A stretch of DNA of 64,000 bases from Polytrichum commune (taxonomy: Eukaryota; Streptophyta; Polytrichopsida; Polytrichales; Polytrichaceae), in contig OX485803.1 of NCBI GenBank assembly GCA_950295325.1, positions 10,600,001-10,664,000 of the forward strand. Direction: 5' to 3'. The notes beneath the pieces were generated by a model. The model had not been told where the DNA came from. It saw only the letters and a program-made list of their open reading frames with translations, and made no database searches. This document shows, piece after piece, positions 34,788-45,326 of this stretch. Position numbers and translations under genes: made by a program. The number at the start of each line of letters is the position of its first letter. The stretch's first letter is position 1.

Positions 34788-36659
34788 CAGTCTAACCTTG
34801 ATAATGTCACCCTTGTTAATAGAACACCTTGATATTGTCACCTAAAAGTTTGAAACCGATTTTCATAGTGTAAAACTCCCTCATTATTATCCCTATCACC
34901 CTTGATAATGTCACTATTTTTTTTCAAAATCCGTAGTGTAAATGTGATAATATCAAGTATGGATGGATTGTATGGGTGGGCATGGGTTCGATATTATTGT
35001 TCATGGGTGAGCATGGGCTAAAGCAAAGCATATTGGGGGTCATTGAATGAGCTCTCATTCAATGCTTTCGGCATAGTGGGATGCCTTGTGTAATTTCAAA
35101 TTTGGTACGTGTTTCGGAGTCCAAATGCTCAATTCTACATACTCGCAGTTGTCTGTAAGTTGAGGCCAAAGGTGGAAGTTCACAAACACACAGATACATT
35201 GGCCATGGCAAAGATCCCATTCATATTGAAGAAATATGACCCAGAAGACATCTTCAATTTTGATGAGACAGGTTTGTATTATAGAGCCTCTCCTTATAAG
35301 ACTTTGAATATTGGGAAGGCGAAAGGAAATAAGAAAAAGAAGGACCGTGTGACATTGGGGCTTTGCACTAATATCTCAGGGAAGGAGCGATTGAAGCTTG
35401 TTTTCATTCACAAAGCAGCGCGTCCCAGATGCTTTCCTCATAATTTTGATCCAAATAGGACAGTACACTATTATTCTAACAATTCAGCCTGGATGAATGA
35501 TGATGTTTTTACACATTGGGTGAAGAGTGAGAACCGAAGAATGGCATTGAAAGACAGAAAGATTTGCATTATTATGGATAATGCAGGAAGCCATGATATT
35601 CATGGTGAGGTCAAGAAAGTTATAGATGGGTTTAATGCTTTTGTACTCTCCCATATCACTATCTTGTTCCTTCCACCAAATGTGACTTCAGTTGTTCAGC
35701 CTTTGGATCAAGGAGTGATTGCAACATTCAAAATGTGTTATAAGCGCAAGCTTGTTGCTTGGACTTTGCAACAAATTGATAACAACTCAAATGAAAATTT
35801 GGGGAAATTGAATGTTGATGTATTTCAAGCTATGCTATGGTGTGTGGCGGCATGGCATGAATTAGATGATCAAACCATTAGAAATTGTTGGAGAAAGTCC
35901 GTCATGTTGCCTGCAGAGTGGAATGCAGATATAAACAATCTTGATGAACGTATGAAGTCCAAAATGGAGGAAGCAACTTTGGAATTGGGTAGACTCATCG
36001 CCGCATTAAATTTGGGTTTGGATGTTGAAGGCAAGCCTATAGAAAAGCTTTGTCCTTTGGAGTACATAAACATGGAAGGTGAAGATGATTTTGAGGTGGA
36101 ATTTTCTACTGAGGAGCTTGTGCAATTAGTGCAAGATGGCGAACAGGTTCTTGATTCCATGGAAGTGGACCCATTGATTGTTGATAGCAGTGATGATGAG
36201 TCTAAAGTAGTGAAGCTAAGCGATGCACAAAAATATGCTAAAGATGTTTTGAATTTTATGGCTAGCCAAGGTTCTCAGATTTTCAGCACTCATGAGTTGT
36301 TAGAAATGGAAAAAATCCATGACAAACTCATTAGAATTGGTGTTGCACATTTAACATCAACAAAACAATGTGACATTTGAAGCTTCTTTGTCTCTAGTGA
36401 GAGGTCTTTACCTGATCTCAATGACACATTATGATGTGCTCTTGTTGTTATTCACAATTTTGAATTAGATTTTACATTCAAAAACATTGAAGTCTCGTAT
36501 TTGTTATTTTTTTAAAATTGTAATTATATTTTGATTTTCTACATATTTTTTGATAATATCACATTATGCACAAAATGTGACATTATCAAGTATGTCACAC
36601 CTTGTTTATATCACACTTTTTGGTGAAACAGAGGGTGTGACATTATCAAGGTTAGGGTG
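34788..36659 (+). mobile_element. pogo/Tigger-type DNA transposon (1872 bp)
   Basis: The ends are CAGTCTAACCTTGATAATGTC and (other strand) CACCCTAACCTTGATAATGTC, an inverted repeat of about 25 bp. TA flanks it at 34786-34787 and 36660-36661. The GST-A 3' flank at 16596-16612 (CTGGTGTGTAGTAGG) is the empty site, with one TA, so borders are exact. Extra copies of TTGATAATGTCAC lie inside the left end (near 34910). It encodes a transposase that lacks its DNA-binding part. Confidence 0.95.
35109..36380 (+). CDS. pogo-type transposase, DDE domain only (423 aa, N-terminus lost)
   Basis: The DDE_1 catalytic domain is complete: Asp52 in IFNFDETGLYYRA, Asp157 in CIIMDNAGSH, Asp200 in VTSVVQPLDQGVIATFK. 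Before it, pogo-family proteins normally have a psq-type and a CENP-B-type helix-turn-helix domain (together some 150 residues); here only 320 bp lie between the transposon tip and the ORF, and the first 32 codons show no such domain. The true start may be Met33 (MAKIPF, 35205). The C-terminal region is acidic (EGEDDFEVEFSTEELVQ). The frame is open throughout, so loss of the DNA-binding domain is the main defect. It may be a deletion derivative. Confidence 0.85.
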   Translation: MFRSPNAQFYILAVVCKLRPKVEVHKHTDTLAMAKIPFILKKYDPEDIFNFDETGLYYRASPYKTLNIGKAKGNKKKKDRVTLGLCTNISGKERLKLVFIHKAARPRCFPHNFDPNRTVHYYSNNSAWMNDDVFTHWVKSENRRMALKDRKICIIMDNAGSHDIHGEVKKVIDGFNAFVLSHITILFLPPNVTSVVQPLDQGVIATFKMCYKRKLVAWTLQQIDNNSNENLGKLNVDVFQAMLWCVAAWHELDDQTIRNCWRKSVMLPAEWNADINNLDERMKSKMEEATLELGRLIAALNLGLDVEGKPIEKLCPLEYINMEGEDDFEVEFSTEELVQLVQDGEQVLDSMEVDPLIVDSSDDESKVVKLSDAQKYAKDVLNFMASQGSQIFSTHELLEMEKIHDKLIRIGVAHLTSTKQCDI

Positions 36660-37242
36660 TAGTAGGAAGTGTGCCAATTCCAATTGTCAAAGGGCTTGAG
36701 CAAGACAGAGGAGAAATCCAATGATTGTAACTTATGCTCTCTTTCAAGTATCACAAGTTCAATTCATCTCTTTTTCTTCTTCTTTTGAGACAGAAGACCA
36801 ACCGGGCCAACGCCAAAATGGATACCACAAAAGACAAAATTCACGCCCTCACAGAGGGGAGGCGGGGCCCCTCGGGCGTGAAAACACCGCCACGTAAGAG
36901 AAACAAGACACGACCCCTACCAAGGACAACCCCCCGGACCCACCAAGCCAAGGACAACCCCCACCCCACCTACCAAGGATGACCCCCACACCACCAAGCC
37001 ACCCGGACCCCCGAAGGGGCCTCACCACCCTACCTACGATGTCTTCTCCAATTCCAATCGATATGCATATCATGCCGTCGACAAAGAACGCTCCTCGCCC
37101 CCCAAGTCTTGTCGAAGCCACGCAACATAGCCATTTTTGAGAAGCTACTAATCTTGATTTGTGCCACCACCCTTTTCCAAGCCATCTTGGAATAGATAAT
37201 CAACGCATCCCAAATTTGTTGCTTAACCTTAGATTCATGCCA

Positions 37243-38711
37243 TTATTCCTGATTGAACACTTTGTCATTCCGTTCAATCCAAATGGTCCAAAGAGTAATG
37301 CCCCTAAGAAGGTGCCAAACTTTAACCATTTTTCCATATCTTTTGGGAATTCTTTCCCCAAACACCACTTGTTTCCAATTGAAGCAATCATAGTTTCCGG
37401 ATCTAACTCCGCAGAGATCATGCATGATATAGGTAGCCCATCTCCATGCCCGCCTAGCTTGAATGCAATCCCAAAATTTGTGTTTGACTGATTCACTAGT
37501 GTTAGGCAGACAAAACACACATTGTTTGGAAATTGAAGCCGGAGCAATGCATGCCCTCCACTCATTAACGGCTACCACCTTATGCCATATTGACCAAATA
37601 AACGTTGCTTCCTTACCCGACCGCAACGGATCCCACACCTGTGACCAGTGGAACCTGTAGTTCCCTGGGAGATAACCTTGCCATTTGTCGGCCGCCCGTG
37701 TGATGTTTGGGTTCCTATTAAGGATGTTGGCACGGCCATCCTTGGTGGTGTAGTCCAGAAACCGGCCACCATCAATCCACCTCCATTTGTCCGGGTCCCA
37801 TCCAAGAGTGGCAAGTTTGTCATAGAAGGAAATAATTTCCTCCCTTTTTCCTTCCTTCTTAGGCCCCCTGTTAGTGTGTGTAATCTTGACCTTGTGAAAG
37901 AAACCTTCAAGTTCTCCCTGGGGGTGTTCCCACTCCCTAAGGCATCTTGAGTGTGTTCCTACCGTAAAGCATTGCACCGGGAGAGGCAATGTCAGGGTTT
38001 TCCGTTGAAAGCACTCGGGAGTGAAGTCCCCATCGCATCTTAAGACTAAGGCCGGGTCTTCTTCCGTGCCTACATAGAACCCTAGCCATTGACCGGCATA
38101 CGTGGTATCTTCCTCGGATTCTAGTAATTGGCACAACTTTCTAGAGATTTCATCCGTCACCTCCTCCCAATCTCCTTGTTCCAGGTTAGTAAGCTTAAAT
38201 TTTCCTTGTGCTCTCTTCCATGTGAGAAATTCTTGTTGAGTGCTATCCCAAACGTCGTCCACACACCGGATTCCTTTGCGATAGAGATGTAGGCCTTTAG
38301 TGTAATCTATTCCTTTATTGAGGAGATCAACGCCCTCTGACCACCATATATTTGACGTAGTAATTCCATCCTAGTGCGAGGGGGGAGTTGATAGGTCCCT
38401 TTGACCATTACCTTCCAGGCCTTGCTTATGTGACCCCAAATCTTAGATCTCGGAAAACCTTGGTGTTGTCTACTGGTAAACCAATTCAGGCTCACTCCCC
38501 ATCTCCGTCCACTTTGTGGGTTAAATCTAGCCAACCTGTATCTAAGCATGAGTTGGAGATTAGATTCTCCAGGTTCCATCGCCTTCACAATCCATTTACA
38601 TAGAAGACTGGTTTTGGCTGCCTCCGGGTCTACGAGACCTAACCCACCGTATTTCTTCTTTAGACAACACTCCCTCCAGCTAACTCTTGTGCTCGTAAGT
38701 TGTTCCTTCAT
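37243..38711 (-). pseudogene. LINE C-terminal region with zf-RVT domain
   Basis: 38711-38307 (KKYGGLGLVDPEAAKTSLLCKW) and 38262-37243 follow the RT. The second holds the plant LINE zinc finger zf-RVT: WHKVVAVNEWRA...KQCVFCLPNTSESVKHKFWDC with the C-x2-C...H-x4-C ligands near 37480-37540. The end MTKCSIR/NDKVFNQE is typical of such tails. One stop separates the two ORFs. Confidence 0.85.
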
Positions 38712-38771
38712 TGACCAGAGATAGTTCCTAATTGCTCCCCTAATCTTGGTTAAATTTTTGTTGGAGCCACC

Positions 38772-40591
38772 CTATACCGTGATAAAAAACCACAATGTTG
38801 ACAAGAGTACTTGATTACATATGACAATCCTCCCACCCAGGGAAAGTTTCATTGTGCTCCAATAGTCTAGTTTTTTAGGAATTTTAGTATAGAGAGAATT
38901 GTCCACGTCCGGTGTGTTGAGGTTAAGTCCAAACGGAGTGCCTAAAAGTTTGGATAAATCGCCCTCCTCCGCCCATTTCCAATTGTACCCTACTAGCCAT
39001 TCCGGCTTATGCGTGTACTTGTCGAACCGATAGGCGCACGACTTCTCCCAGTTGATTTCCATACCTGATGCTTCACTGAATGTCTTGAGTAATCTAACCA
39101 ATTCGTCTATATCCTTCTTTTCACCCCTAACTATGAAGAACGAATCATCTGCATATTGTGAAATGCATTGTTGTTTCTTACCTCCTGGTAACACTATCCC
39201 TTTTATTCTTCTTTCTACCATCGCCTTTTTAATGATATGGGTAAGTGCCTCTCCAACAATCAAGAATAAATACGGCGTTAGAGGGCATCCTTGCCTAACC
39301 CCTCTCTCCACTTTAAAGCTACTTCCGGGGCTACCATTAATATTAACCGATGCGGTCGCGTTCCCAAAAAGGAGCTTCACCCACCCGATGTACTGTGTGT
39401 TGATGTCCATCTTGTGCATTGCGTGGAAAAGGAACCTCTATGAGACCTTGTCGTATGCTTTGGAAAAGTCTAGTTTAAGGAATAATGTTGGTTGTCTAGA
39501 TGCCTTTGCCCAGTATAAAGTTTCTTGAGTTAGGACAATGTTGTCCAGAATGAATTGCAGCGGTAGAAAAGTTGTTTGTTCTGGACTAATCACGTCTCTT
39601 AACATTGGTTGGAGTCTGAGTTGGAGTGTTTTGGCGAATATTTTGTAAATCACCATAAGCAAAATTATTGGCCGCCAGTAATTTAAGTCCTTAGAGTATC
39701 ATTTTTTGGGTATAAGGCATATGATTCTTTTCGTGACCCCCTCGTGCAGAACCCCTCTCTCAATGCTCCTTAGTAACATTTGGTGAAAGTCTTGGCCAAT
39801 GGTGGGTCATAACCGTTGAAATAATTCGATTGGGATTCCATCATGACTTGATACTTTCCCTTTGGCCATGTCCCTAACTACCACCCCTAATTCCCTTTCC
39901 GTGATTTCCTTCGTAAGTGATGCGTTCATCTCCTCTGTGAAGATAGCTTGAAATCCTTCAAACACTTCCAGAAGTGCCCTTTCCGATACCTCTTTATATA
40001 CATATAAATTCTTATAGAAGTCATAGCATATTGAATCCAAATCTTCTTTCCTAGTGAAACATCGGCCGTGCTTATTCCGTAGTTCTGATAGAACTGTTTG
40101 AGGGTTTTTCTGTCTCACAAATTTGAAGAATTCCGCGGAGCAATTATCCCAATCTGTTGTCATTTGATTCTAGCTCTTATGGTAGCACCTCTTGCCTTTC
40201 GTGTCTCTATTTCCTCTAGGATGTTGTTCAATCTACTTACTTCCCTTTGTTTATCTGTGTTATAGATATCCTCGTGAAGAGTGGCAATGGCAATTTCCAA
40301 CTTGGCCCTTGCATCAAGTTCTTCTTTTCTAAATTCTTTGGCCTTGAGTATGCTAAGTTGCCTATATTGCCTAGTAGTAACATTCTGTAATTTGTAGAAG
40401 AAGGAGCTTTCACCCGGAAGGCTAGACCATCTATCTCTAAGAGCCGTTGTCGTCTCTCCTTTTAGGTGTGAGATATTCCACTTGAATGTGGACTTCCTTG
40501 CCCCTTCCTCTCCCACATATACCTCAATTTGTACGGGGGAATGGTCCGACCCTACCGAGTATCCATGAATGAAATATGTTGTGTGATTCAC
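38772..40591 (-). pseudogene. LINE reverse transcriptase region
   Basis: In order: a connecting region (40591-40160); the N-terminal RT motif GKVSSHDGIPIELFQ (about 39830); LFLKLDFSKAYDKV with the first catalytic Asp (about 39450); RQGCPLTPYLFLI; and ISQYADDSFFIV with the YADD catalytic pair (about 39150). It then continues into the thumb (LLGTPFGLNLN). Frame changes near 40160, 39800, 39662 and 39438 break the reading frame. Confidence 0.85.
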
Positions 40592-40603
40592 ACCTAGCCT
40601 ACT

Positions 40604-41987
40604 TTATGTTGGTGTGTAGAACCTATCGAGTCGTGCTAGCCGGCGGGCATGACCTTTTTGGCCATTATGCCAAGAAAATCTAGGACCTCCGTGATGTATA
40701 TAAGCATCATGTAATTGAAAGGCATTTAATAAACCATTCCATGTTAGTCTCTCTAAATCACTTATTGCCCTCCCACAATCATTGGATTTATCTTGTGTTA
40801 TTTCCGTCATATTGAAGTCTCCACCTATTACCGTAGGTTCATAGCTGGTTCGACACAAAATAATTCTAAAAATAGATGCCGAAAATTTTGGAATATTATT
40901 GGCATTTTTTTGCCGAATATAAAATTAATTATTTTTCAAAATTGCCGAAAAGTAAGAAATTTTTACTTCTTACTAGAGTTTTACTTACAGTGAAAGCATA
41001 TGTGAATTTTGAAAGAGAGAAGGTGCTCCTTTTGTAATCAAGCTCACTTACATTAGTCCACAAAGAATATGGGTTAAGAAATAGCAAGACTCTAGGTGAG
41101 GCTTTTCAAATGTGTTGTACACAAATTTTTGGAGTCCAATTGAGCATAGAAGATGAAGTTTTATAGAATTTTGTCCAACTAACAAAAGTTAAGAAATCAA
41201 TCCTTCTTCCACCTCCAACAAGTTTTGTGTCAAAATAAGTCTTTATGCAAAAGATATGGACAAAACATTGCAGCTGTGTAAAGATCAAAAAATTAAAATG
41301 CGTTCATAACAAATTTTCGGAGCTCATTTGTGCATAGAAAATCAACTTTTTTGGAATTTTGTTGGTCTAAGAAAAGTTTAGAAATCAAGTAATCTTTCAC
41401 CTCCAACAAATTTTATGTCATTTGAAGACTCTATGCAAAAGTTATGCGTGTTATAAAAATGAAGTCTAACTCGGTGCTTCACCTCAAAGTTTACATATCC
41501 CATATGCATTGTTGAACACAATTCCACTCTACTTGCATAAAGCACAAAGCATTCTCAACTTTTCACTCACATCTTACTTATCATTCAATACAAGAGAGAT
41601 GTACAAGATATAAGCTTAAATAGAAAATTAAAAATGAATTTAAGCCGAATTTTTAAAAATTAAAAGAGAAAATTGCCGAAAATATGAATATATTATTTTT
41701 AGGTGCCAAACCTACTTTTTGAACTTTAATTAATTATTCGGCTAACATGTGTCGAAACCAACTATGAACCTACGGTATCCATTTACAATCCTTCGGTAAA
41801 GAATCAACCATGATGTGTCAAAGATGTCTCCTTTCTGTTGGAATATTGGGTGCAAGTCCTAAGTTCCCACCTTCAATCCCTTCTAGCTTAATCCAAACTA
41901 CCCTATTGTCATATAGAGCCCCATATGTCGTTACCAATTTCGCATACTTGTGTGCTAGGATTATTCCCACTCCTCCTTTCCCAGTGC
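40604..41987 (-). pseudogene. LINE endonuclease region, split by a TA-type element
   Basis: 41987-41778 reads GKGGVGIILAHKYAKLVTTYG...NRVVWIKLEG, the middle of an APE-type endonuclease. 40830-40604 reads IGGDFNMTEITQDKSNDCG...PRFSWHNG...RLARLDRFY, its C-terminal part with the GDFN catalytic motif. The two halves are separated only by the element at 40831-41775 and rejoin in frame at Trp-Ile-Ile-Gly-Gly when one TA is counted. One stop (after TERRHL) lies in the first half. Confidence 0.85.
40831..41775. mobile_element. TA-duplicating non-autonomous DNA element (945 bp) in the LINE
   Basis: The ends CCGTAGGTTCATAGCTGG and (other strand) CCGTAGGTTCATAGTTGG form a 27-bp inverted repeat with one substitution and one gap, and TA flanks each side (40829-40830, 41776-41777). 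Removal with one TA restores the LINE endonuclease frame, which confirms the borders. Inside is a direct repeat of about 140 bp (41120-41260 and 41307-41447, 187 apart). The interior is AT-rich with recurrent GCCGAA and has no transposase. The TA target suggests Tc1/mariner. Confidence 0.93.
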
Positions 41988-42665
41988 TAATGAGACTTTT
42001 GAAATGTTTTTTACTTCCAAGTTAATTACATGTTTTATTGACGGTTTAACTTCGCAAAAGGAAGTCCCAATCAATTGCTTATTTATTCAATGGAAGTGAA
42101 CATATATATTCAATTTTGGACCTTGAAAATGAAGTGTACTTAATATGGGTTATATGGAGAAGCAGCCTTGAATCCTACTATGAAGGACAACACACATGAA
42201 GGACAAAACTGAGTCCTGAAAGATAATCGCAGTGAAGGACAAGAGTGATGAAGGACAATCGCAGTACATGACAAGACTGAGTCATGAAGGACAATTGCAG
42301 TCCTGAAGGGCAATGTGTATGAATACTTGCGGAAATAGAAGGCATTAATTAGATTATTATAAAATAAACATACTAAAAATAGAGACGTTAATTTTAGTTT
42401 CATTTTAGAATGACAATTTCCCTTTCAATGGTAAGTCTCAATAGATATTGCCTCAATATTAATGAGGCTTTTGTAATGTTTTTGACTTCCAAGTTAATTA
42501 CATGTTTTATTGTCGGTTTCACCTTGAAAATGAAATCCTAATCAATTACTTATTACTCAATGGAAGTGAACATATATATTGGATTTTGGACCTTGAAGAC
42601 GAAGTGCACTCAATATGGGTTATATGGAGAAGCGGCCTTCAATCCTACTGAAGGACAATAGGCAT
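41988..42665. repeat. Direct repeat pair of about 200 bp
   Basis: 41988-42190 and 42461-42660 are closely similar (AATGAGRCTTTTG...CTTCCAAGTTAATTACATG...TATATGGAGAAGC(A/G)GCCTT), 473 apart. Between them are short imperfect repeats of GAAGGACAA and TGAGTC(C/A)TGAA. The first copy begins exactly where the LINE ends. No coding function. Confidence 0.8.
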
Positions 42666-42859
42666 GAAGGACAAATTTGAGTCTTGAAAGACAATCATAG
42701 TGAAGGACAACACCATGGTATTGAAGAAATTTTGCTAAGGCAATTGCTATTTTATTTAAGTGGCAAACATCAAGGAAGAGATGTTGGGCAACGTTGCCCG
42801 AACCGCGTGGGTAGGGATGCGAAAAGTTTTGGGGGGCAGATTCGGTGGTGGGCCCCACC

Positions 42860-43210
42860 AGCGTCTGTCACACCGGACAAAGCTCGTTGGGGTCTCTTTA
42901 GTATCTACCCAAATACATTGGCAACTCACCCAACACTTTCCGCCTCTCCGGTCCTAATCGTGTTCTGATGCAGAGGTCTCAGTCCTCTACATACCCTGTG
43001 GACCTACATCCTTATACCCGGTGGGACACCACCACACATACACGGGTTTACACCTCTCCATATATCCTATGCACCTCTCCCCATACACCTGATCGTACAT
43101 GACGCCTACCCGGTTCAGGGCAATACTGGTCCACTGGCAACTGCCTCCTCTCAGGGTCCTGGTGAGGTAGATGGGTCTTAAATGGTTACTTTTTCTTGAC
43201 TATCCTTCTT
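42860..43210. repeat. Dispersed repeat, possible LTR debris
   Basis: The stretch starts CTGTCACACCGGACAAAGC and ends near GATGGGTCTTAAATGGTTAC. Parts recur in reverse at 33540-33710, and its end resembles 19855-19890. Short inverted ends and target duplications were not found, so the class is open. Confidence 0.45.
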
Positions 43211-44110
43211 ATCTTACAGAATTAAACACACCTTTAATATGAGATGCTTATCAAGTCTAATTCAAGGTTGTAGCAACTTTCCCTATATTATCTGGAGCTC
43301 ATGTGAATGTCTTAATATTCATTATGAAAGTGAAGAATGCTTCGCTCATTGAATGGTCATATAGGCCTCTTATGAGCCCAAAATGAGTGCTCATATTTGT
43401 TTTATGTTTAGAATTTAATTAGAATTGCAATTGGAGTGTTATTGAAACAATCAAAAGTATAAAAAGAATGAGGCTTGGTGTGGATTTATGTTTAGGCCTT
43501 AAGCCATTTTGTGTGGTGAATTAGAAGCTTAGTGACATTAGGGAGTGTTTTGATTAGAGGAGTAGTGCTTGATGAGGCAAGGGGAAGTGCCTTTGATTTA
43601 ATTGTTTGAATTAGAACGTGTTCTTGTTGGTTTAGGGGTTGAAGGGTTAGCGGAGATGATGAGGTCCTACTAAGGGGGAGAAGGTTAAGGGGTTGTGATT
43701 GGATGCCCTATCTCTCCTCTTCCTCCCTTATCCTCTCCTCTCCTTGAGTTCCCTCTCTTAACCTTCTTCTCATGCATACTCTCTCTCTCTCTTCCTCTCC
43801 TCTCTAGGATTTTTGAGCTCTTAGAATTAGAGAAAAAGAGTGTGATTAGAAAGGAGGCACGGGGAAGTGCAAGTTTCTTTGGGGGAAAACCGGTGCCAAC
43901 CGGTTGTGAGGTTAGTTTTATAGTGCTTAGTTATAGTGTTGGGATTAGTGGCATTTTATAGTGATTAGCTCATAATATTTAGTTTGTAGTATTTAGTTTA
44001 TAGGGCTTAGTTCATAAGATTTAATTTGTAGCATCCAGTTATGATTTTTGGCCGTGGCATTCAATTTTGGTGCTTGGTCGACTCTCGGGTTCTGAGACTG
44101 CAGCAAAGTT

Positions 44111-44461
44111 ACTGGACCGGGACTGCAGAGGGTGGTTTCGGCAAGCCTAGCTAGCTGCTGGTTGAATCTAAGAGGGTACTGGACCGGAAGTGCAGAGGGT
44201 GGTTTCGGCAAGCCTAGCTAGCTGCTGGTTGAATCTAAGAGGCTACTGGACCGGGACTGCAGAGGGTGGTTTCGGCAAGCCCAGCAGGCTGCTGGTTGAG
44301 TCTAAGGGGCTACTGGACCGAAACTGCAGAGGGTGGTTTCGGCAAGCCCAGCTAGCTGCTGGTTGAATCTAAGAGGCTACTGGACCGGAACTGCAGAGGG
44401 TGGTTTCGGCAAGCCCAGCTAGCTGCTAGTTGAATCTAAGGGGCTACTGGACCGGGACTGC
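44111..44461. repeat. 67-bp tandem repeat array inside LTR copy 3
   Basis: Units begin at 44111, 44178, 44245, 44312, 44379 and 44446 (the last partial), exactly 67 bp apart. Each contains ACTGGACCGG, GCAGAGGGTGGTTTCGGC and AGCTAGCTGCTGGTTGAAT. It sits where copy 2 has its 78-bp array. Confidence 0.95.
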
Positions 44462-44641
44462 TGGGGTAGAGGCTGCATCAAAGAGCAGGGGTTGGGTTAG
44501 GAATTAAGTAACTAGATAGGTTAGAATTTAAGAGGTTTGCTGGGTTAGGATTAGAGTTATAGTTAGGAAATCCCGTATAGCGGGAAGTGACACTTGGGAG
44601 TAAACTTGTGAGGAGGATGACATGAGAGTGATAAGAGAGAG

Positions 44642-44659
44642 AAGTGTTTTTCAACACTT
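44642..44659 (+). promoter_or_regulatory. Conserved hairpin upstream of LTR microprotein ORF (copy 3)
   Basis: AAGTGTT-TTTC-AACACTT is identical to copy 2 (7764-7781). The ORF begins 132 nt downstream here, against 35 nt in copy 2 and 8 nt in copy 1, so spacing is not fixed. Confidence 0.55.
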
Positions 44660-44791
44660 GTATTCTCATCATGGAGTAAATTGATGTGCTAATATTGATG
44701 TGAAGCACGAGATTGGATTGTTGACCCCACACAAGGAAAATGTCTTTGGGTTGACAATTGGGAATTAAGACACTAGAAACTTAATTGAATC

Positions 44792-44971
44792 ATGGAGTCG
44801 GCAACCCATAGCCTCACTGAGGTGAAGAACACTGATGAGAAAACATTGGCCAAGGCCAAGGTTTCAAGAGGAACATCCTTAAGGGCATGTGTGGCCAAGG
44901 CCGCAGGGTGGACCCTTGAGAAGGCCAATGCTCTACCTATTCAAGAGGCTAACATCAATAAAACATCATGA
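44792..44971 (+). CDS. LTR-embedded microprotein ORF, copy 3 (59 aa)
   Basis: The ORF runs from ATGGAGTCG to TGA at 44969-44971. The peptide begins MESATHSLTEVKNTDEKT, has a basic AKAKVSRG segment and then SLRACVAKAAGWTLEKAN at residues 29-46, identical to copy 2. The tail (ALPIQEANINKTS) keeps the QEA seen in copy 2 (SQEATSK). All ten codon differences from copy 2 in the core are synonymous. Function unknown; see copy 2. Confidence 0.65.
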   Translation: MESATHSLTEVKNTDEKTLAKAKVSRGTSLRACVAKAAGWTLEKANALPIQEANINKTS

Positions 44972-45056
44972 TTCTAAGTAAGTTGGGAGTTCATTGAGAT
45001 GGGAGTTACATTCCATGTTACCACGAGTTTGGGTATGACACATGTGATTCTCAAAA

Positions 45057-45090
45057 CCACCACCCGGACTAAGACGCTTAAGGGTGGTGG
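45057..45090 (+). other. Conserved hairpin near the 3' end of LTR copy 3
   Basis: CCACCACCC and GGGTGGTGG pair perfectly (9 bp) around GGACTAAGACGCTTAA. It is the best preserved of the three copies. Confidence 0.65.
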
Positions 45091-45326
45091 GTTTGGCCTC
45101 ACACCTCTCCCCCAATTATATTGATTATTGATACACCTAGAATGGTTCACATATTTTGAACACGTAGTTCAACCTCTTTTGAATACGTGACATCTTTTTT
45201 GTGTCCATACTTGGATGCCTCCACACTGTGTTGGCCGTCTATTAGCCAGAAATAGCCTTTCTGAATTGTCGGCCACATATCCGGGGCATGCATTTTCTTT
45301 AGTCCATGGGGCATGACTACAATAGT

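Larger units (their letters stand above)
36771..41987 (-). mobile_element. LINE retrotransposon, 5'-truncated, with nested insertion
   Basis: Minus-strand remains of ORF2 run from part of the endonuclease (41987) through reverse transcriptase to a zf-RVT zinc finger (37243), then a 3' region with repeated GGTGGG/GTCCTTGG and an A-rich tail (CTCAAAAGAAGAAGAAAAA, at 36771-36795). The tail abuts duplicated GST-A flank sequence (TTCAATTCATCTCT), which marks the insertion point. ORF1 and the start of the endonuclease are missing. A 945-bp DNA transposon (40831-41775) is inserted in the endonuclease region. Several stops and frameshifts show it is dead. Confidence 0.88.
43371..45103 (+). mobile_element. 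Solo LTR, family TGTGAG/CTCACA (copy 3, 1733 bp)
   Basis: It starts TATGAGCCCAAAATG (first G changed to A) and ends TTTGGCCTCACA. A perfect 5-bp duplication CCTCT flanks it (43366-43370, 45104-45108). The internal order matches copy 2: TATAAAAAG at 43458, a pyrimidine-rich run (43707-43805), a tandem array (44111-44461), a hairpin (44642-44659), a 59-codon ORF (44792-44971) and an end hairpin (45057-45090). No retrotransposon interior is attached. Confidence 0.9.

Noticed and set aside
36734-37121. ORFs on both strands in the LINE 3' region
   Set aside because: They come from GGTGGG/CCACC repeats in the LINE 3' part and lie outside ORF2.
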